Origin: a virus
Strand: one strand, 5' to 3'
IMG/VR virus record: IMGVR_UViG_3300011258_000154
Coordinates: 1-50,366 of that record
DNA length: 50,366 nucleotides
Part shown: positions 40,291 through 47,241 of the stretch, piece by piece
How positions within the stretch are numbered: the first letter of the stretch is position 1
How the letters are laid out: each line of letters opens with the position of its first letter
Made by a program: the position numbers and the translations under genes
Notes under the pieces: model-generated
The model's database searches: none
Seen by the model: only the letters and a program-made list of their open reading frames with translations
What the model was told of the DNA's origin: nothing

Positions 40291-40434
40291 TTAAATTTTA
40301 TCTATTTCTATTATGTGATAATCTAAACTGAACATTGATTTAATTTTTTGTTTACTGTTAGCAAGAATTTTTAAATATGTGTAACTACCTTGAGTGTTAT
40401 TTTTTTCCAAAAGTATTACTAAAAATTTTTTCAT
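40291..40434 (-). CDS. Small early protein (47 aa)
   Basis: The frame starts at ATG 40434 after the invariant leader CAAGGGAGAAACAAA and ends at TAA 40291. It encodes MKKFLVILLEKNNTQGSYTY, then LKILANSKQKIKSMFSLDYHIIEIDKI, a small alpha/beta pattern with Lys-rich parts. It is in a one-gene unit flanked by promoter C and the terminator. This organisation (promoter, leader, one small gene, terminator) is convincing. No function is recognised. Confidence 0.7.
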   Translation of the reverse strand: MKKFLVILLEKNNTQGSYTYLKILANSKQKIKSMFSLDYHIIEIDKI

Positions 40435-40449
40435 TTTGTTTCTCCCTTG

Positions 40450-40495
40450 TTTCTATACATTATAGATAATAGCAATTACTAGCACTTTCAAGTGC
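40450..40495 (-). promoter_or_regulatory. Promoter C of the early promoter family
   Basis: On the minus strand CACTTGAAAGTGCTAGTAAT continues into TGCTATTAT (40466-40474). The -35 TTGAAA (40486-40491) lies inside the perfect 16-bp palindrome AGCACTTTCAAGTGCT (40481-40496), which could be an operator. The promoter overlaps the end of the upstream oxygenase gene. Confidence 0.6.
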
Positions 40496-41063
40496 TATTA
40501 ACTATTTTTTTAAATTCTTTTAATCTTTTTGTATTCAGTTCAATTACATTAAAATTAAATGACACGATTGTTTTTCTAATATCATTTTTTACCATAGGCG
40601 CACGGTGTGGTGTCATTGCAGGAAACATTACAACATCTCCTTCTGAAACTTCTGGTATTTTTAGCGAGTTATCCCACAACTCTGTAGGTGGAGCATTTAC
40701 AGGGTATTCCAAGTAATAAACACCTGTGTAATTTTCACTATGTACATGCCAACCGTGAATCGAATCTTTTAAATATTGTTGATACCAAATTGCTTTCAAC
40801 GCAATACCATTGTAGCCAATAAAGTGTGACATCTCAGCTAACTTATCAATCAGAGTAGGTAGTAATTGTTTCACCCAAGGTCTATCAAAATCTGAATGGT
40901 TTTCCCAATCTAGTTTAGATATGTTATTTTCTCCACCATCCTTAAAATCAAAAAGGTTTGGATCTTTTTCCTGATTTATTTTTTCTAATATTAATGGTTT
41001 ATAAAAATCATGTTCGGATAATCTATCACGGATATAATGATTTTGTATTGGCAATTTAAACAT
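40488..41063 (-). CDS. Putative 2OG-Fe(II) oxygenase
   Basis: I start at ATG 41063, after GGAAGGAAGCAACGTA. The 191-aa protein has the double-stranded beta-helix pattern: GWHVHSENYTGVYYLEYP (His106 and His108) and GDVVMFPAMTPHRAPMVKNDIRKTIVSFNF (distal His153, Arg163 for the 2-oxoglutarate carboxylate). These enzymes couple 2-oxoglutarate decarboxylation to substrate oxidation. In phages they may hydroxylate proteins or modify bases. It is distinct from the second oxygenase at 46509-47066. The acidic metal ligand is not certain. Confidence 0.75.
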   Translation of the reverse strand: MFKLPIQNHYIRDRLSEHDFYKPLILEKINQEKDPNLFDFKDGGENNISKLDWENHSDFDRPWVKQLLPTLIDKLAEMSHFIGYNGIALKAIWYQQYLKDSIHGWHVHSENYTGVYYLEYPVNAPPTELWDNSLKIPEVSEGDVVMFPAMTPHRAPMVKNDIRKTIVSFNFNVIELNTKRLKEFKKIVNST

Positions 41064-41081
41064 TACGTTGCTTCCTTCCAA

Positions 41082-41210
41082 TCATTTTTTAATGTAGAGC
41101 TGACCATTAAGGTAAGCCAGTTCAATCATGGTACGTTCAAGATCGGTTAATTTTTGACCTTTAAGTATTTTACACTCTTCAATAACTTCTTTTAATGTAT
41201 GTTTACTCAT
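41082..41210 (-). CDS. Small early protein (42 aa)
   Basis: ATG 41210 is preceded by a near-perfect AAAGGAGGGATT site. The 42-aa product (MSKHTLKEVIEECKILKGQK...) is helical with an amphipathic pattern. A longer in-frame start is unlikely because of that site. The function is unknown. Confidence 0.6.
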   Translation of the reverse strand: MSKHTLKEVIEECKILKGQKLTDLERTMIELAYLNGQLYIKK

Positions 41211-41220
41211 AATCCCTCCT

Positions 41221-41412
41221 TTATAATTTAATAAAATTAAGTGTACTTCCAAGTTCGTAATGAAAGTATTCATGCCCGACTTCTAGGCTCGACAAGGTAT
41301 CGATAACGTCGTCGGTAAGATCCCACGCATCAGATTCTTTGATTTCATCTAATGCAACAACCTCTGGCTTTGCATCTTCGTAACCTTCCAACCATTTCAC
41401 TAAGAATTTCAT
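41221..41412 (-). CDS. Small acidic early protein (63 aa)
   Basis: The 63-aa product (MKFLVKWLEGYEDAKPEVVALDEIKESDAWDLTDDVIDTLSSLEVGHEYFHYELGSTLNFIKL) is acidic with a KFLVKWLEGY start that resembles a beta strand. ATG 41412 overlaps the stop of the previous gene. It is part of a three-gene small cluster. No family is known. Confidence 0.6.
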   Translation of the reverse strand: MKFLVKWLEGYEDAKPEVVALDEIKESDAWDLTDDVIDTLSSLEVGHEYFHYELGSTLNFIKL

Positions 41413-41570
41413 TTCATATGCCTTTCCATTTGATTAAGGGTAAAAAGTAAATTCCACAATTTAGATTGCAGATAACTATTGTAGTCTGAATCACCCGACA
41501 ATCTTTCTGTTAATTCTACTATAAACTCTTTTTGTTCATTGAGCTTTTCTTTAGTGGTCATATTTTCCAT
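41409..41570 (-). CDS. Small helical early protein (53 aa)
   Basis: The frame starts at ATG 41570 after the shared leader CAAGGGAGAAACAAA and hairpin H4, and ends at TGA 41409, overlapping the next start. The 53-aa product (MENMTTKEKLNEQKEFIVELT...) is a helical, charged protein. It is the first gene of a cluster of three. The function is unknown. Confidence 0.65.
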   Translation of the reverse strand: MENMTTKEKLNEQKEFIVELTERLSGDSDYNSYLQSKLWNLLFTLNQMERHMK

Positions 41571-41609
41571 TTTGTTTCTCCCTTGATTGTGGGGAGCGCG
41601 AAGCTCCCC
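41571..41609 (-). promoter_or_regulatory. Hairpin-leader element H4
   Basis: On the minus strand GGGGAGC, loop TTCGC, GCTCCCC (stem 41591-41609), then ACAATCAAGGGAGAAACAAA and ATG 41570. It is the inverted-orientation copy of the H1-H3 elements. Confidence 0.75.
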
Positions 41610-41616
41610 TGATTAA

Positions 41617-42006
41617 TTAAAAATAAGATGCGATTGCTTCTGGAACATCTGATTCGTTTAAACGACCTGATGATAAAGTTAATGCGACTGGCGCAATCTC
41701 TTCAGCTTCAAAATCAACCCAAGCATTTGAACCATAACGTGGATCTGTTGATGACCAATGATCTGATGTTAAACCTTCAGAACCTTCTGTCTTAACAAGA
41801 TCAGATACACAATTAATAAAACGATCTGCACTATCTTTATCGTCTGAACCAAAAGTATCTAGCACCCAACGACGACCTGACGTAGCTTCAGCAAGCACTT
41901 GCCACACTGTAACATAATTAGGCCGACCATCTTCGTCACAACCGTTAGCTTCATAAACCCAATCTCTAGCATAAAAAACTAGACCTTTTGCTTTAGTGAT
42001 TTCCAT
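41617..42006 (-). CDS. Early hypothetical protein (129 aa)
   Basis: I start at ATG 42006 because the invariant leader CAAGGGAGAAACAAA precedes it. The 129-aa product begins MEITKAKGLVFYARDWVYEANGCDEDGRPNYVTVWQVLAEATSGRRWVLDTFGSDDKDSADRFINCVSDLV, with aromatic strands and a C-terminal acidic part (EEIAPVALTLSSGRLNESDVPEAIASYF). It could have an alpha/beta fold. It lies directly behind promoter D. No family is recognised. Confidence 0.7.
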   Translation of the reverse strand: MEITKAKGLVFYARDWVYEANGCDEDGRPNYVTVWQVLAEATSGRRWVLDTFGSDDKDSADRFINCVSDLVKTEGSEGLTSDHWSSTDPRYGSNAWVDFEAEEIAPVALTLSSGRLNESDVPEAIASYF

Positions 42007-42027
42007 TTTGTTTCTCCCTTGTTTGTT

Positions 42028-42072
42028 TCTATATATTACAGATAATAGCAATTACTAGCATTGTCAAGTGCT
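42028..42072 (-). promoter_or_regulatory. Promoter D, best copy of the early promoter family
   Basis: The minus-strand sequence CACTTGACAATGCTAGTAAT contains a perfect TTGACA (42062-42067) and continues into TGCTATTATCTGTAATATAT (TGCTATTAT at 42042-42050). The upstream terminator ends only 5 bp away. It should drive the 129-aa gene and those after it. Confidence 0.65.
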
Positions 42073-42076
42073 GAAC

Positions 42077-42114
42077 AAAAAAAAAGACCCCCAACTCAAT
42101 TTGAGTCAGGGGTC
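42077..42114 (-). terminator. Strong intrinsic terminator T2
   Basis: On the minus strand GACCCC-TG-ACTCAA-A-TTGAGT-TG-GGGGTC, followed by nine T, forms a long hairpin. It ends transcription after 42173 and lies directly before promoter D. The T-run and stem are close to ideal. Confidence 0.92.
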
Positions 42115-42173
42115 AGTCACCCCCTAAGTTTTGGGAGAAACAAGCGTCATAGAGGCGACCAGACGCAGGGGGT
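42115..42173 (-). ncRNA. Candidate structured small RNA with anti-leader loop
   Basis: Between the stop of the 84-aa gene and terminator T2 lies a short region that can fold on the minus strand as a three-way junction: outer stem ACCCCC/GGGGGT (42168-42173 with 42119-42124), arm GCGTC/GACGC (42144-42148 with 42162-42166), and arm GTTT/AAAC (42128-42131 with 42138-42141). The latter carries a CTCCCA loop. TTGTTTCTCCC is an 11-base perfect complement of the GGGAGAAACAA leader of at least six early genes. I infer a 3'-UTR-derived antisense RNA; expression is not shown. A decayed leader copy is the alternative. Confidence 0.4.
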
Positions 42174-42427
42174 TAACTCACTTGATGGGCAAGGCATAAA
42201 TATGCGGCTCCATCCGTACTTGAATCTTTGCTTGGTTTATACGCTAATCTGCTAATTTTTAAAAGCGTCATCATTACACAGGCATCGTGTGGTGTTATTT
42301 CTACATCAAGGTATGCGCTCCACAGTTTCGCCAGTCTCTTAAAACTTTCTTCGGGTGGGCCGTATGAACTCTGACGATCTTCATCCACCAACTTCTGCGC
42401 TTCCTTTAATAATTCACTTGCCTTCAT
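42173..42427 (-). CDS. DUF6378-like protein (84 aa)
   Basis: I start at ATG 42427, after AAGAGGAAAAGAA. The 84-aa protein matches the phage family DUF6378: a KASELLKEAQKLVDEDRQSSYGPPEESFKRLAKLWSAYLD stretch, then DVEITPHDACVMMTLLKISRLAYKP and DGAAYLCLAHQ. This family is widespread in phages and adjacent to nucleotide-metabolism or replication genes. The fold may be related to all-alpha NTP pyrophosphatases such as MazG, but that is not certain. The start overlaps the previous gene by ATGA. Confidence 0.75.
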   Translation of the reverse strand: MKASELLKEAQKLVDEDRQSSYGPPEESFKRLAKLWSAYLDVEITPHDACVMMTLLKISRLAYKPSKDSSTDGAAYLCLAHQVS

Positions 42428-42630
42428 TTTCTTTTCCTCTTGTAGTAATCGTCTGGTAGGTGAGCGGCACAGAACCACATTCCAAATTGATTATCCATTA
42501 ATGAAACATCCAAACCGAAGGATGCATCAGTGTCGCCACACACTGAACAGGGATGCCAAAAGATCCTCGACCCTTCTGTACCTTTGACCTTCCTAAAGCG
42601 TGGCCTAATATCTGTCGTCTTACTTCCCAT
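42424..42630 (-). CDS. Small zinc-finger-like protein (68 aa)
   Basis: The 68-aa product has HPCSVCGDTDASFGLDVSLMDNQFGMWFCAAH, giving a CxxC pair (Cys28 and Cys31) plus a Cys-x-x-His pair (Cys54 and His57), probably a zinc site. The ends are basic. It is the first gene downstream of the iteron region and is coupled by ATGA to the next gene. A regulatory or nucleic-acid-binding role is plausible. Confidence 0.65.
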   Translation of the reverse strand: MGSKTTDIRPRFRKVKGTEGSRIFWHPCSVCGDTDASFGLDVSLMDNQFGMWFCAAHLPDDYYKRKRK

Positions 42631-42794
42631 ATAATCCTCTTTTTTCGGTTCCCGTATGAAATAGGAATTATACTATATATAATTCCTATTCCTACGCCTC
42701 GTATGAACTAGCGTAGGAAAAGCGTATGAAACGTATGAAACGCATTCGTAAGTCATTGTTTTTATTACATTCGTGTTTTCATACGTTTTCATAC
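42631..42794. promoter_or_regulatory. Candidate replication origin with iterons and a 12-bp inverted repeat
   Basis: GTATGAAA copies start at 42654, 42724 and 42733, with near copies at 42701 (GTATGAAC) and 42713 (GTAGGAAA). Reverse copies TTTCATAC lie at 42777 and 42787. Positions 42661-42672 and 42678-42689 form a perfect 12-bp inverted repeat (ATAGGAATTATA) with a CTATA centre, very AT-rich. The region lies just downstream of the primase-helicase gene and overlaps its last six bases. The same iteron occurs at 25.0 kb. Confidence 0.65.
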
Positions 42795-44654
42795 TTTGCC
42801 CTCTTTCGATAACAGCCAGATTTGACCTTGGTTCATACAGATAAAATCACCTGAAATCATAGCCTCCAAAGTCTGCTTCCACGCGCTTCTATGGTTCGAT
42901 CCAGTGAACTTCCCAGTGAAGTGTTCACGCACATCTTCCTCCTGAATGACCCAGTAAGTATGCGGCTCTGGCCACCCAGTTCCTGCTGGGTTTGGTTGCC
43001 CAACTTTATCTGACTTGAGTTGATTAAAGCACTCCAAGAACAGCCTCTGGTTCTTACCTTTGGGTTGCTTCTTCTTCGCATCCTCCAGTTCCTCAGCGTC
43101 AACCTTCTGAATGATCACAGTCGTAATGTCATCGCCATCTGGATCAACACCAAGAACTGAGACGTTCAGCCTGAATGAGTATGCCGCACCACCCTCTAAA
43201 TCTCTTTGCTTCGTGCAGAGTGCTGTTCTGATACCACTCTCATTCTGAACGTCCAGTTCTATCTCAGTGTCGAGTGCCGCCTTCAATGCACTCGAACCAC
43301 GCGCTCCCTTAGCGGCATCTTTGCCTGTATGATGCACTATCATAAGGTGAGCGTTCGAGATGTTCCTGAGTATATCACAGTTCTTTATGAATTGCGACAT
43401 ATCTTCCGATGTATTTTCATTAGCCCCTGCCATTGCTCTGGACAGTGTATCCACAACAATCAGGGCAATCTCGCCCTTCTCATTGCGAATCTCATTGCAT
43501 AAGTTCTCCAAGGTGGGCAGATCAACGTCACTGTTAAACATATCGACAGGACTTGGCCTGACGGCTAACAGTGCGTTCTCATCTCCGTAATGCTCTTTCA
43601 GGGCGTAAACTCTATTCCTGAAGCTATTGCCACCCTCTGTGGCCATGTACAGCACAACACCCTCGACAACTTTGTTTCCGTTCCACTCTCTGCCAGTGGC
43701 AATGTGCCAAGACATATCTAGGGCTAGGAAAGACTTACCAGTGTTGGAGGCTCCGTAAAGACAGCTCAGTTGATTTGCACCGAGCCAGTTCTTTATCAGG
43801 TAATTGTTTGTGAGGATTGGCTCTGCATCGTCAGCCCAGAATACACTATCCTGAAATCTTCTTGGCGTTAGAAACTTCTGCACAACTTCTGCACCTCGCG
43901 CAACCCACAGATCATTGTAATCCATATTCTTCGGTGGGAGCATGTAGGTCGTGCCGTGATCTTCCTTCGCCTTCTCAGCTCCCTTGATCCCTGCCTCATC
44001 ATTATCGGCACACACAATAAACTCTGCGTGTGGCTTGGCGATCTTCAGGGATTTAATAACTTCCGTAATGTTGTTGGCGTTTAACGCAAACACGGCAGGC
44101 TTGCCTGTGGCCTCACTGATAGACGCGGCAGTCGCCCAACCTTCAGCAATATACGCCAAGTCTGTAATCGTTCCACCAAGGACGCTGAAGTTACCAACGA
44201 CTGGCATGGCCTTCGAGAACTTCTTGTTTCCCTCAGAACTAATCGTCTGAGTTCCGACCTTCTTTCCCATGTGATTGTTAATTGGAATGACGAGGTTACC
44301 ACCATCGATCAGTGCGTTATGCTGTGCGATCTTCTTCTTGGCCAAGTAAGGATGTTGAGTTGAGACACTCGGCCACTCTATTTCCTTAGTGGTAAAACCG
44401 TTTTCCCTCTCTGGCCACAATCCCTGTGAACGTAAAATATTCGTAATCTCCTTGAAGTCATTGCACTGTCTGCACTGAACCTTCACATCTCCGTTATACT
44501 CATTAATCCAGAACCTATCCTTGCCACCGCAATTTGGACACGCCCCATGATACTCTCCCTGTGTAACCTGCTTCAAGTTTAAACTCTGAACGATCGTACT
44601 CGACCACTCTGACCAACGCGCTGATTTGTATTTTCCTTTACTATCGTCTATCAT
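42789..44654 (-). CDS. TOPRIM primase with RepA-like helicase
   Basis: I start at ATG 44654, after GAGGCGG. The 621-aa protein has a CPNCGGKDRF...CRQC zinc finger (Cys39, 42, 61, 64), a TOPRIM domain (YIAEGWATA with Glu171; CADNDEAG with Asp217/219), and a C-terminal RepA-type RecA-fold ATPase with Walker A YGASNTGKS (about residues 300-308) and Walker B LIVVDT (Asp402). It makes RNA primers and unwinds DNA at the fork. The C-terminus is a winged-helix-like domain. It is the central replication gene here; no DNA polymerase is seen. Confidence 0.93.
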   Translation of the reverse strand: MIDDSKGKYKSARWSEWSSTIVQSLNLKQVTQGEYHGACPNCGGKDRFWINEYNGDVKVQCRQCNDFKEITNILRSQGLWPERENGFTTKEIEWPSVSTQHPYLAKKKIAQHNALIDGGNLVIPINNHMGKKVGTQTISSEGNKKFSKAMPVVGNFSVLGGTITDLAYIAEGWATAASISEATGKPAVFALNANNITEVIKSLKIAKPHAEFIVCADNDEAGIKGAEKAKEDHGTTYMLPPKNMDYNDLWVARGAEVVQKFLTPRRFQDSVFWADDAEPILTNNYLIKNWLGANQLSCLYGASNTGKSFLALDMSWHIATGREWNGNKVVEGVVLYMATEGGNSFRNRVYALKEHYGDENALLAVRPSPVDMFNSDVDLPTLENLCNEIRNEKGEIALIVVDTLSRAMAGANENTSEDMSQFIKNCDILRNISNAHLMIVHHTGKDAAKGARGSSALKAALDTEIELDVQNESGIRTALCTKQRDLEGGAAYSFRLNVSVLGVDPDGDDITTVIIQKVDAEELEDAKKKQPKGKNQRLFLECFNQLKSDKVGQPNPAGTGWPEPHTYWVIQEEDVREHFTGKFTGSNHRSAWKQTLEAMISGDFICMNQGQIWLLSKEGKV

Positions 44655-44670
44655 AATATTGCCGCCTCGC

Positions 44671-44727
44671 AAAAAAATGGTGGTGTTCAGCCCAGTAGAA
44701 AATCCTTTCCTCAGAACTGGGCTGAAC
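44671..44727 (-). terminator. Attenuator hairpin between ssb and primase genes
   Basis: An 11-bp perfect stem (GTTCAGCCCAG at 44685-44695 with CTGGGCTGAAC at 44717-44727) and 21-base loop lie after the SSB gene. On the minus strand the stem is followed by ACCACCA and then seven T. It may limit transcription into the primase gene; the 7-base gap before the T-run makes it weaker than T2. Confidence 0.55.
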
Positions 44728-44738
44728 TTTAAATTTAC

Positions 44739-45350
44739 TTAAAATGGAATCTCATCATCATCTAATAAGTCTTCCACTGGGGCAGGAGCCGATACAAATG
44801 TACTATCCGTTGTGTACCCATCCACAACGCTAAATGGATCAGCCGCCACCTGTTCAGCCGCAAGTTCCGTAACTTGAACAGCGCGTATCCTCAGGGATAC
44901 ACCGCTCTCCGTTCCCGTATTGTAGGGAACGACAGTCACGGCAATGTTTGCCTTTGAACCTGACGTTAACCTGAAATCACTTGGAAAAGGATTTCTCTTG
45001 GCATCAACCTGTTTAGGTTGCTGAGTTTTATCAGAGCCGTACTTGGCCTTGATACGGCACTTGCCGTGATACTCAGTCGTTCCGTCATCTGTCTTGACAG
45101 TCTTGGCAGGTAGACGTTGCGGTTCCGCAGGCCACTTACCCTTTCCCATCGAAGCCGCATTCTTATACGCCTCCTTACAGATTCTTCCTAACGTAACTGC
45201 CTCGTCTTTCTCCATGACGAAACTTGTTTCATAGCAAGCTCCCTCATCATCCCACTGACATGGAACGGACTTATTCTCACCACTGTCAAAGCGGTAAGGT
45301 TGGTTAAGTCTTGGGTAAAGAACAGAGACATTATTTATTATATGTTGCAT
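44739..45350 (-). CDS. Single-stranded DNA-binding protein
   Basis: I start at ATG 45350 (MQHIINNVSVLYPRLNQPYRF), behind CGAAAGGAGTTGCACC. The 203-aa protein resembles the DUF2815/Enc34 type of phage SSB: an OB-fold start with NNVSVLYPRLNQPYRF, a KCRIKAKYG...PSDFRLTSGSKANIAVTVVPYNTGTESGVSLRIRAVQV core, and an acidic flexible C-terminus ending DDDEIPF, the hallmark tail that contacts replication partners. It protects single-stranded DNA during replication and recombination. It lies between a RecE-like exonuclease and the primase. Confidence 0.85.
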   Translation of the reverse strand: MQHIINNVSVLYPRLNQPYRFDSGENKSVPCQWDDEGACYETSFVMEKDEAVTLGRICKEAYKNAASMGKGKWPAEPQRLPAKTVKTDDGTTEYHGKCRIKAKYGSDKTQQPKQVDAKRNPFPSDFRLTSGSKANIAVTVVPYNTGTESGVSLRIRAVQVTELAAEQVAADPFSVVDGYTTDSTFVSAPAPVEDLLDDDEIPF

Positions 45351-45374
45351 GGTGCAACTCCTTTCGGTTTTAAT

Positions 45375-45391
45375 GTGTAGCACCCCTACAC
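45375..45391 (-). promoter_or_regulatory. Small hairpin in SSB leader
   Basis: GTGTAG and CTACAC (45375-45380 and 45386-45391) form a 6-bp stem with a 5-base loop in the 74-bp gap between the RecE-like stop and the SSB start, upstream of an AAAGGAG site. It may affect translation of the SSB. A longer leader structure is possible. Confidence 0.35.
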
Positions 45392-45424
45392 TGGGATAAG
45401 GTCAGAAGCTCCGTGACTTCCGCT

Positions 45425-46201
45425 TTAATTTTCCATCCACTTAGGTAAGTCGATGGTATTTACTTCAGGCCAGCCTGTTGAATAATCTTGAGTAACATCA
45501 GCCTCCCGTATTGTCTTTAACGTGTTTATCATTCGCATGTGAGCGTGGTTTAAATATTCGTCCGACAATGTGTGAACTTGCACTATAAACGGATTTGTCT
45601 TCTCAATGCAAATGAAAAAGAAATCTTTTACTGTCACGCCCTCTAAGTGCATAACATGCTTGTAAAATGCCGCCTGAATATCATACCCATAGTCACGCAC
45701 TGCCTTGGCAAAACCTTTGGGCGATGCATCCTGACATGTCTTAATATCAAACATTATGCGCTTGTGTGGCAGTAATCCATCTGGCCGACACTTCAAATCT
45801 AGCTCACATACCTTGTCGTGAACAAAGAAACTGGCCTCAGTAATGAGTAGACTATCCGTCAACATCTCATTTACATTCTCAGTAAACATAGCAGACTGGC
45901 TCATGTTCTCGGCCAAGTGATATTCCTTTTTGGGAAGTAGGATCTTGCCAGCAAGATCAGCGGCATCTTTAAGATCTTTCCAGTCCTTACCTCTGCGAGT
46001 TTCTGGGCCTTCAATAACTAAGTTCTTTTCAGGCTCAAGTAGCATGGCGTGGACTGCACTTCCTAAATCAAATGCGGCACTCTCTTTTCGCACCGCATTC
46101 TTCCAGTGGTAAATTGTCGATGTTGCAACGGCCTTTACATCGCTAGATGAATAAGAAGCATGTTCGTGATACTCCTTGTTGCTCAGATCTTTATCTATCA
46201 T
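45425..46201 (-). CDS. RecE-like PD-(D/E)XK exonuclease
   Basis: The 258-aa protein has the exodeoxyribonuclease VIII type signature: SNKEYHEHASYSSSDVKAV, then AFDLGSAVHAMLLEP (His51), Glu122 (ITEASFF), CRPDG (Asp141) and MFDIKTCQDAS (Asp152, Lys154), with YDIQAAFY (Gln176). Such enzymes resect 5' ends to give single strands for annealing and recombination. No annealase such as RecT is seen beside it, but the SSB is the next gene. It overlaps the upstream HTH gene by 4 bp. Confidence 0.88.
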   Translation of the reverse strand: MIDKDLSNKEYHEHASYSSSDVKAVATSTIYHWKNAVRKESAAFDLGSAVHAMLLEPEKNLVIEGPETRRGKDWKDLKDAADLAGKILLPKKEYHLAENMSQSAMFTENVNEMLTDSLLITEASFFVHDKVCELDLKCRPDGLLPHKRIMFDIKTCQDASPKGFAKAVRDYGYDIQAAFYKHVMHLEGVTVKDFFFICIEKTNPFIVQVHTLSDEYLNHAHMRMINTLKTIREADVTQDYSTGWPEVNTIDLPKWMEN

Positions 46202-46488
46202 TTAAAAAAATCCTTAAAGAATTTAACAATCGACTTTACCAAATTGCTTTCTGGGGTTTCTATTTTTACATCACCATTGGAATCCACAGTGTATGTATCC
46301 TCAATGATCACCTTCTCTGGGGAAGTATCCTCATGGTGGTAATCGAAGATCTGACTTGGCCTCTTATGCTTTAAGACATAATCAATTTGTGACCACTTCA
46401 GTTTTCTCTTGGCGGCAATCTCAGGCCGAGACAATCCGTCAACCGAATCATCCCAGATCTCGTCTACGAGTTTCTGTGTGTACCTCAT
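46198..46488 (-). CDS. HTH-type DNA-binding protein (96 aa)
   Basis: The 96-aa protein has an N-terminal helix-turn-helix-like region (EIWDDSVDGLSRPEIAAKRKLKWSQIDYVLK, about residues 10-40) and a hydrophilic middle with a short amphipathic C-terminal helix (LVKSIVKFFKDFFK). It begins the pair with the RecE-like gene by ATGA overlap. It may regulate early genes or load a partner; the target site is not known. Confidence 0.65.
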   Translation of the reverse strand: MRYTQKLVDEIWDDSVDGLSRPEIAAKRKLKWSQIDYVLKHKRPSQIFDYHHEDTSPEKVIIEDTYTVDSNGDVKIETPESNLVKSIVKFFKDFFK

Positions 46489-46508
46489 TTATATCCTACT
46501 TTCTGTTA

Positions 46509-47066
46509 TTATATTAAATTAAATGAGAAAGATATTCTCTCTTCATCTTTGTTCATATTAGGCCTTACTGAGTGCATTAACCAACTAGGAAATAAATATA
46601 ATACACCCTCCACCGCTGGCATCCACCAAAATAAAGATGTGTAATTATTATTCGGTCTACTTAAATCCGATTGCTGTAGTACATGATAAGCTGGGCTGTG
46701 AAACTCAATCTCGCCACAATTCTCAGGAGTTTTAACATAATAAACCCCCGATACTTTTGAATGAGGATGGCAGTGCAATTGATTAAAGTCTTTATATGAA
46801 TTTATATTACACCATATATTAGAAAATCCTACTTCACCGTAAGCAATTTTTTCTGAATATAAATTTGCATGTGAAGAAATTTCCTCCATAAGTTCTTTTA
46901 TATTCTCGTCATTCTTATCTAAATTCTCAGAATGAAATCCACCTCGGTTAGAAATGCTAACGCCATCTTGTTTCTGCTTAATATCAAAACAATATTTTTT
47001 TAACTCTTCATTGTTTAATGGGAGTTGCTCTGCGTAAATACCAATTTTGAATAAGTCATGTATCAT
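46509..47066 (-). CDS. 2OG-Fe(II) oxygenase (PF13759-like)
   Basis: The 185-aa protein matches the 2OG-FeII_Oxy_5 pattern: NIWCNINSYKDFNQLHCHPHSKVSGVYYVKTP (His98, His100 or His102), GEIEFHSP, then VLYLFPSWLMHSVRPNMNKDEERISFSFN (distal His165, Arg177 for 2-oxoglutarate). Many marine phages carry this type near tail or replication genes; the substrate is usually unknown. It is paired on the genome with the RHH/helper genes, and a second, different oxygenase is at 40488-41063. Low identity between the two suggests different substrates. Confidence 0.88.
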   Translation of the reverse strand: MIHDLFKIGIYAEQLPLNNEELKKYCFDIKQKQDGVSISNRGGFHSENLDKNDENIKELMEEISSHANLYSEKIAYGEVGFSNIWCNINSYKDFNQLHCHPHSKVSGVYYVKTPENCGEIEFHSPAYHVLQQSDLSRPNNNYTSLFWWMPAVEGVLYLFPSWLMHSVRPNMNKDEERISFSFNLI

Positions 47067-47240
47067 CTAAACAAACTCCGTTTTTGGATGATCTAGCAAT
47101 TTTGATATTTTGCGCTGTATCCTGATTCTTTCAGCCCTTTGTGAATTAGCAGGATCAAGAGGGTTCTCTGGCATCCAAAGGCTTTCTAATGCGTCACTGA
47201 TAAAGTTAAGCTCCACATCATTAAATCTTACTTCATCCAT
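47067..47240 (-). CDS. Small helical early protein (57 aa)
   Basis: I start at ATG 47240 because the preceding gene ends at 47242 (TAGTATG). The 57-aa product (MDEVRFNDVELNFISDALES, then LWMPENPLDPANSQRAERIRIQRKISKLLDHPKTEFV) is helical with a charged middle. It is coupled to the RHH gene upstream. The function is unknown; the two-helix form could be a DNA-binding partner. Confidence 0.6.
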   Translation of the reverse strand: MDEVRFNDVELNFISDALESLWMPENPLDPANSQRAERIRIQRKISKLLDHPKTEFV

Positions 47241-47241
47241 A

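Noticed and set aside
42115-42173. Hammerhead ribozyme or tRNA in the structured region
   Set aside because: The hammerhead core CTGATGA and GAAA are absent, and no acceptor stem with CCA or T-loop is present.
43206-43590. Plus-strand frames within the primase-helicase
   Set aside because: They lie fully inside a gene with clear domains on the minus strand and have no leader.
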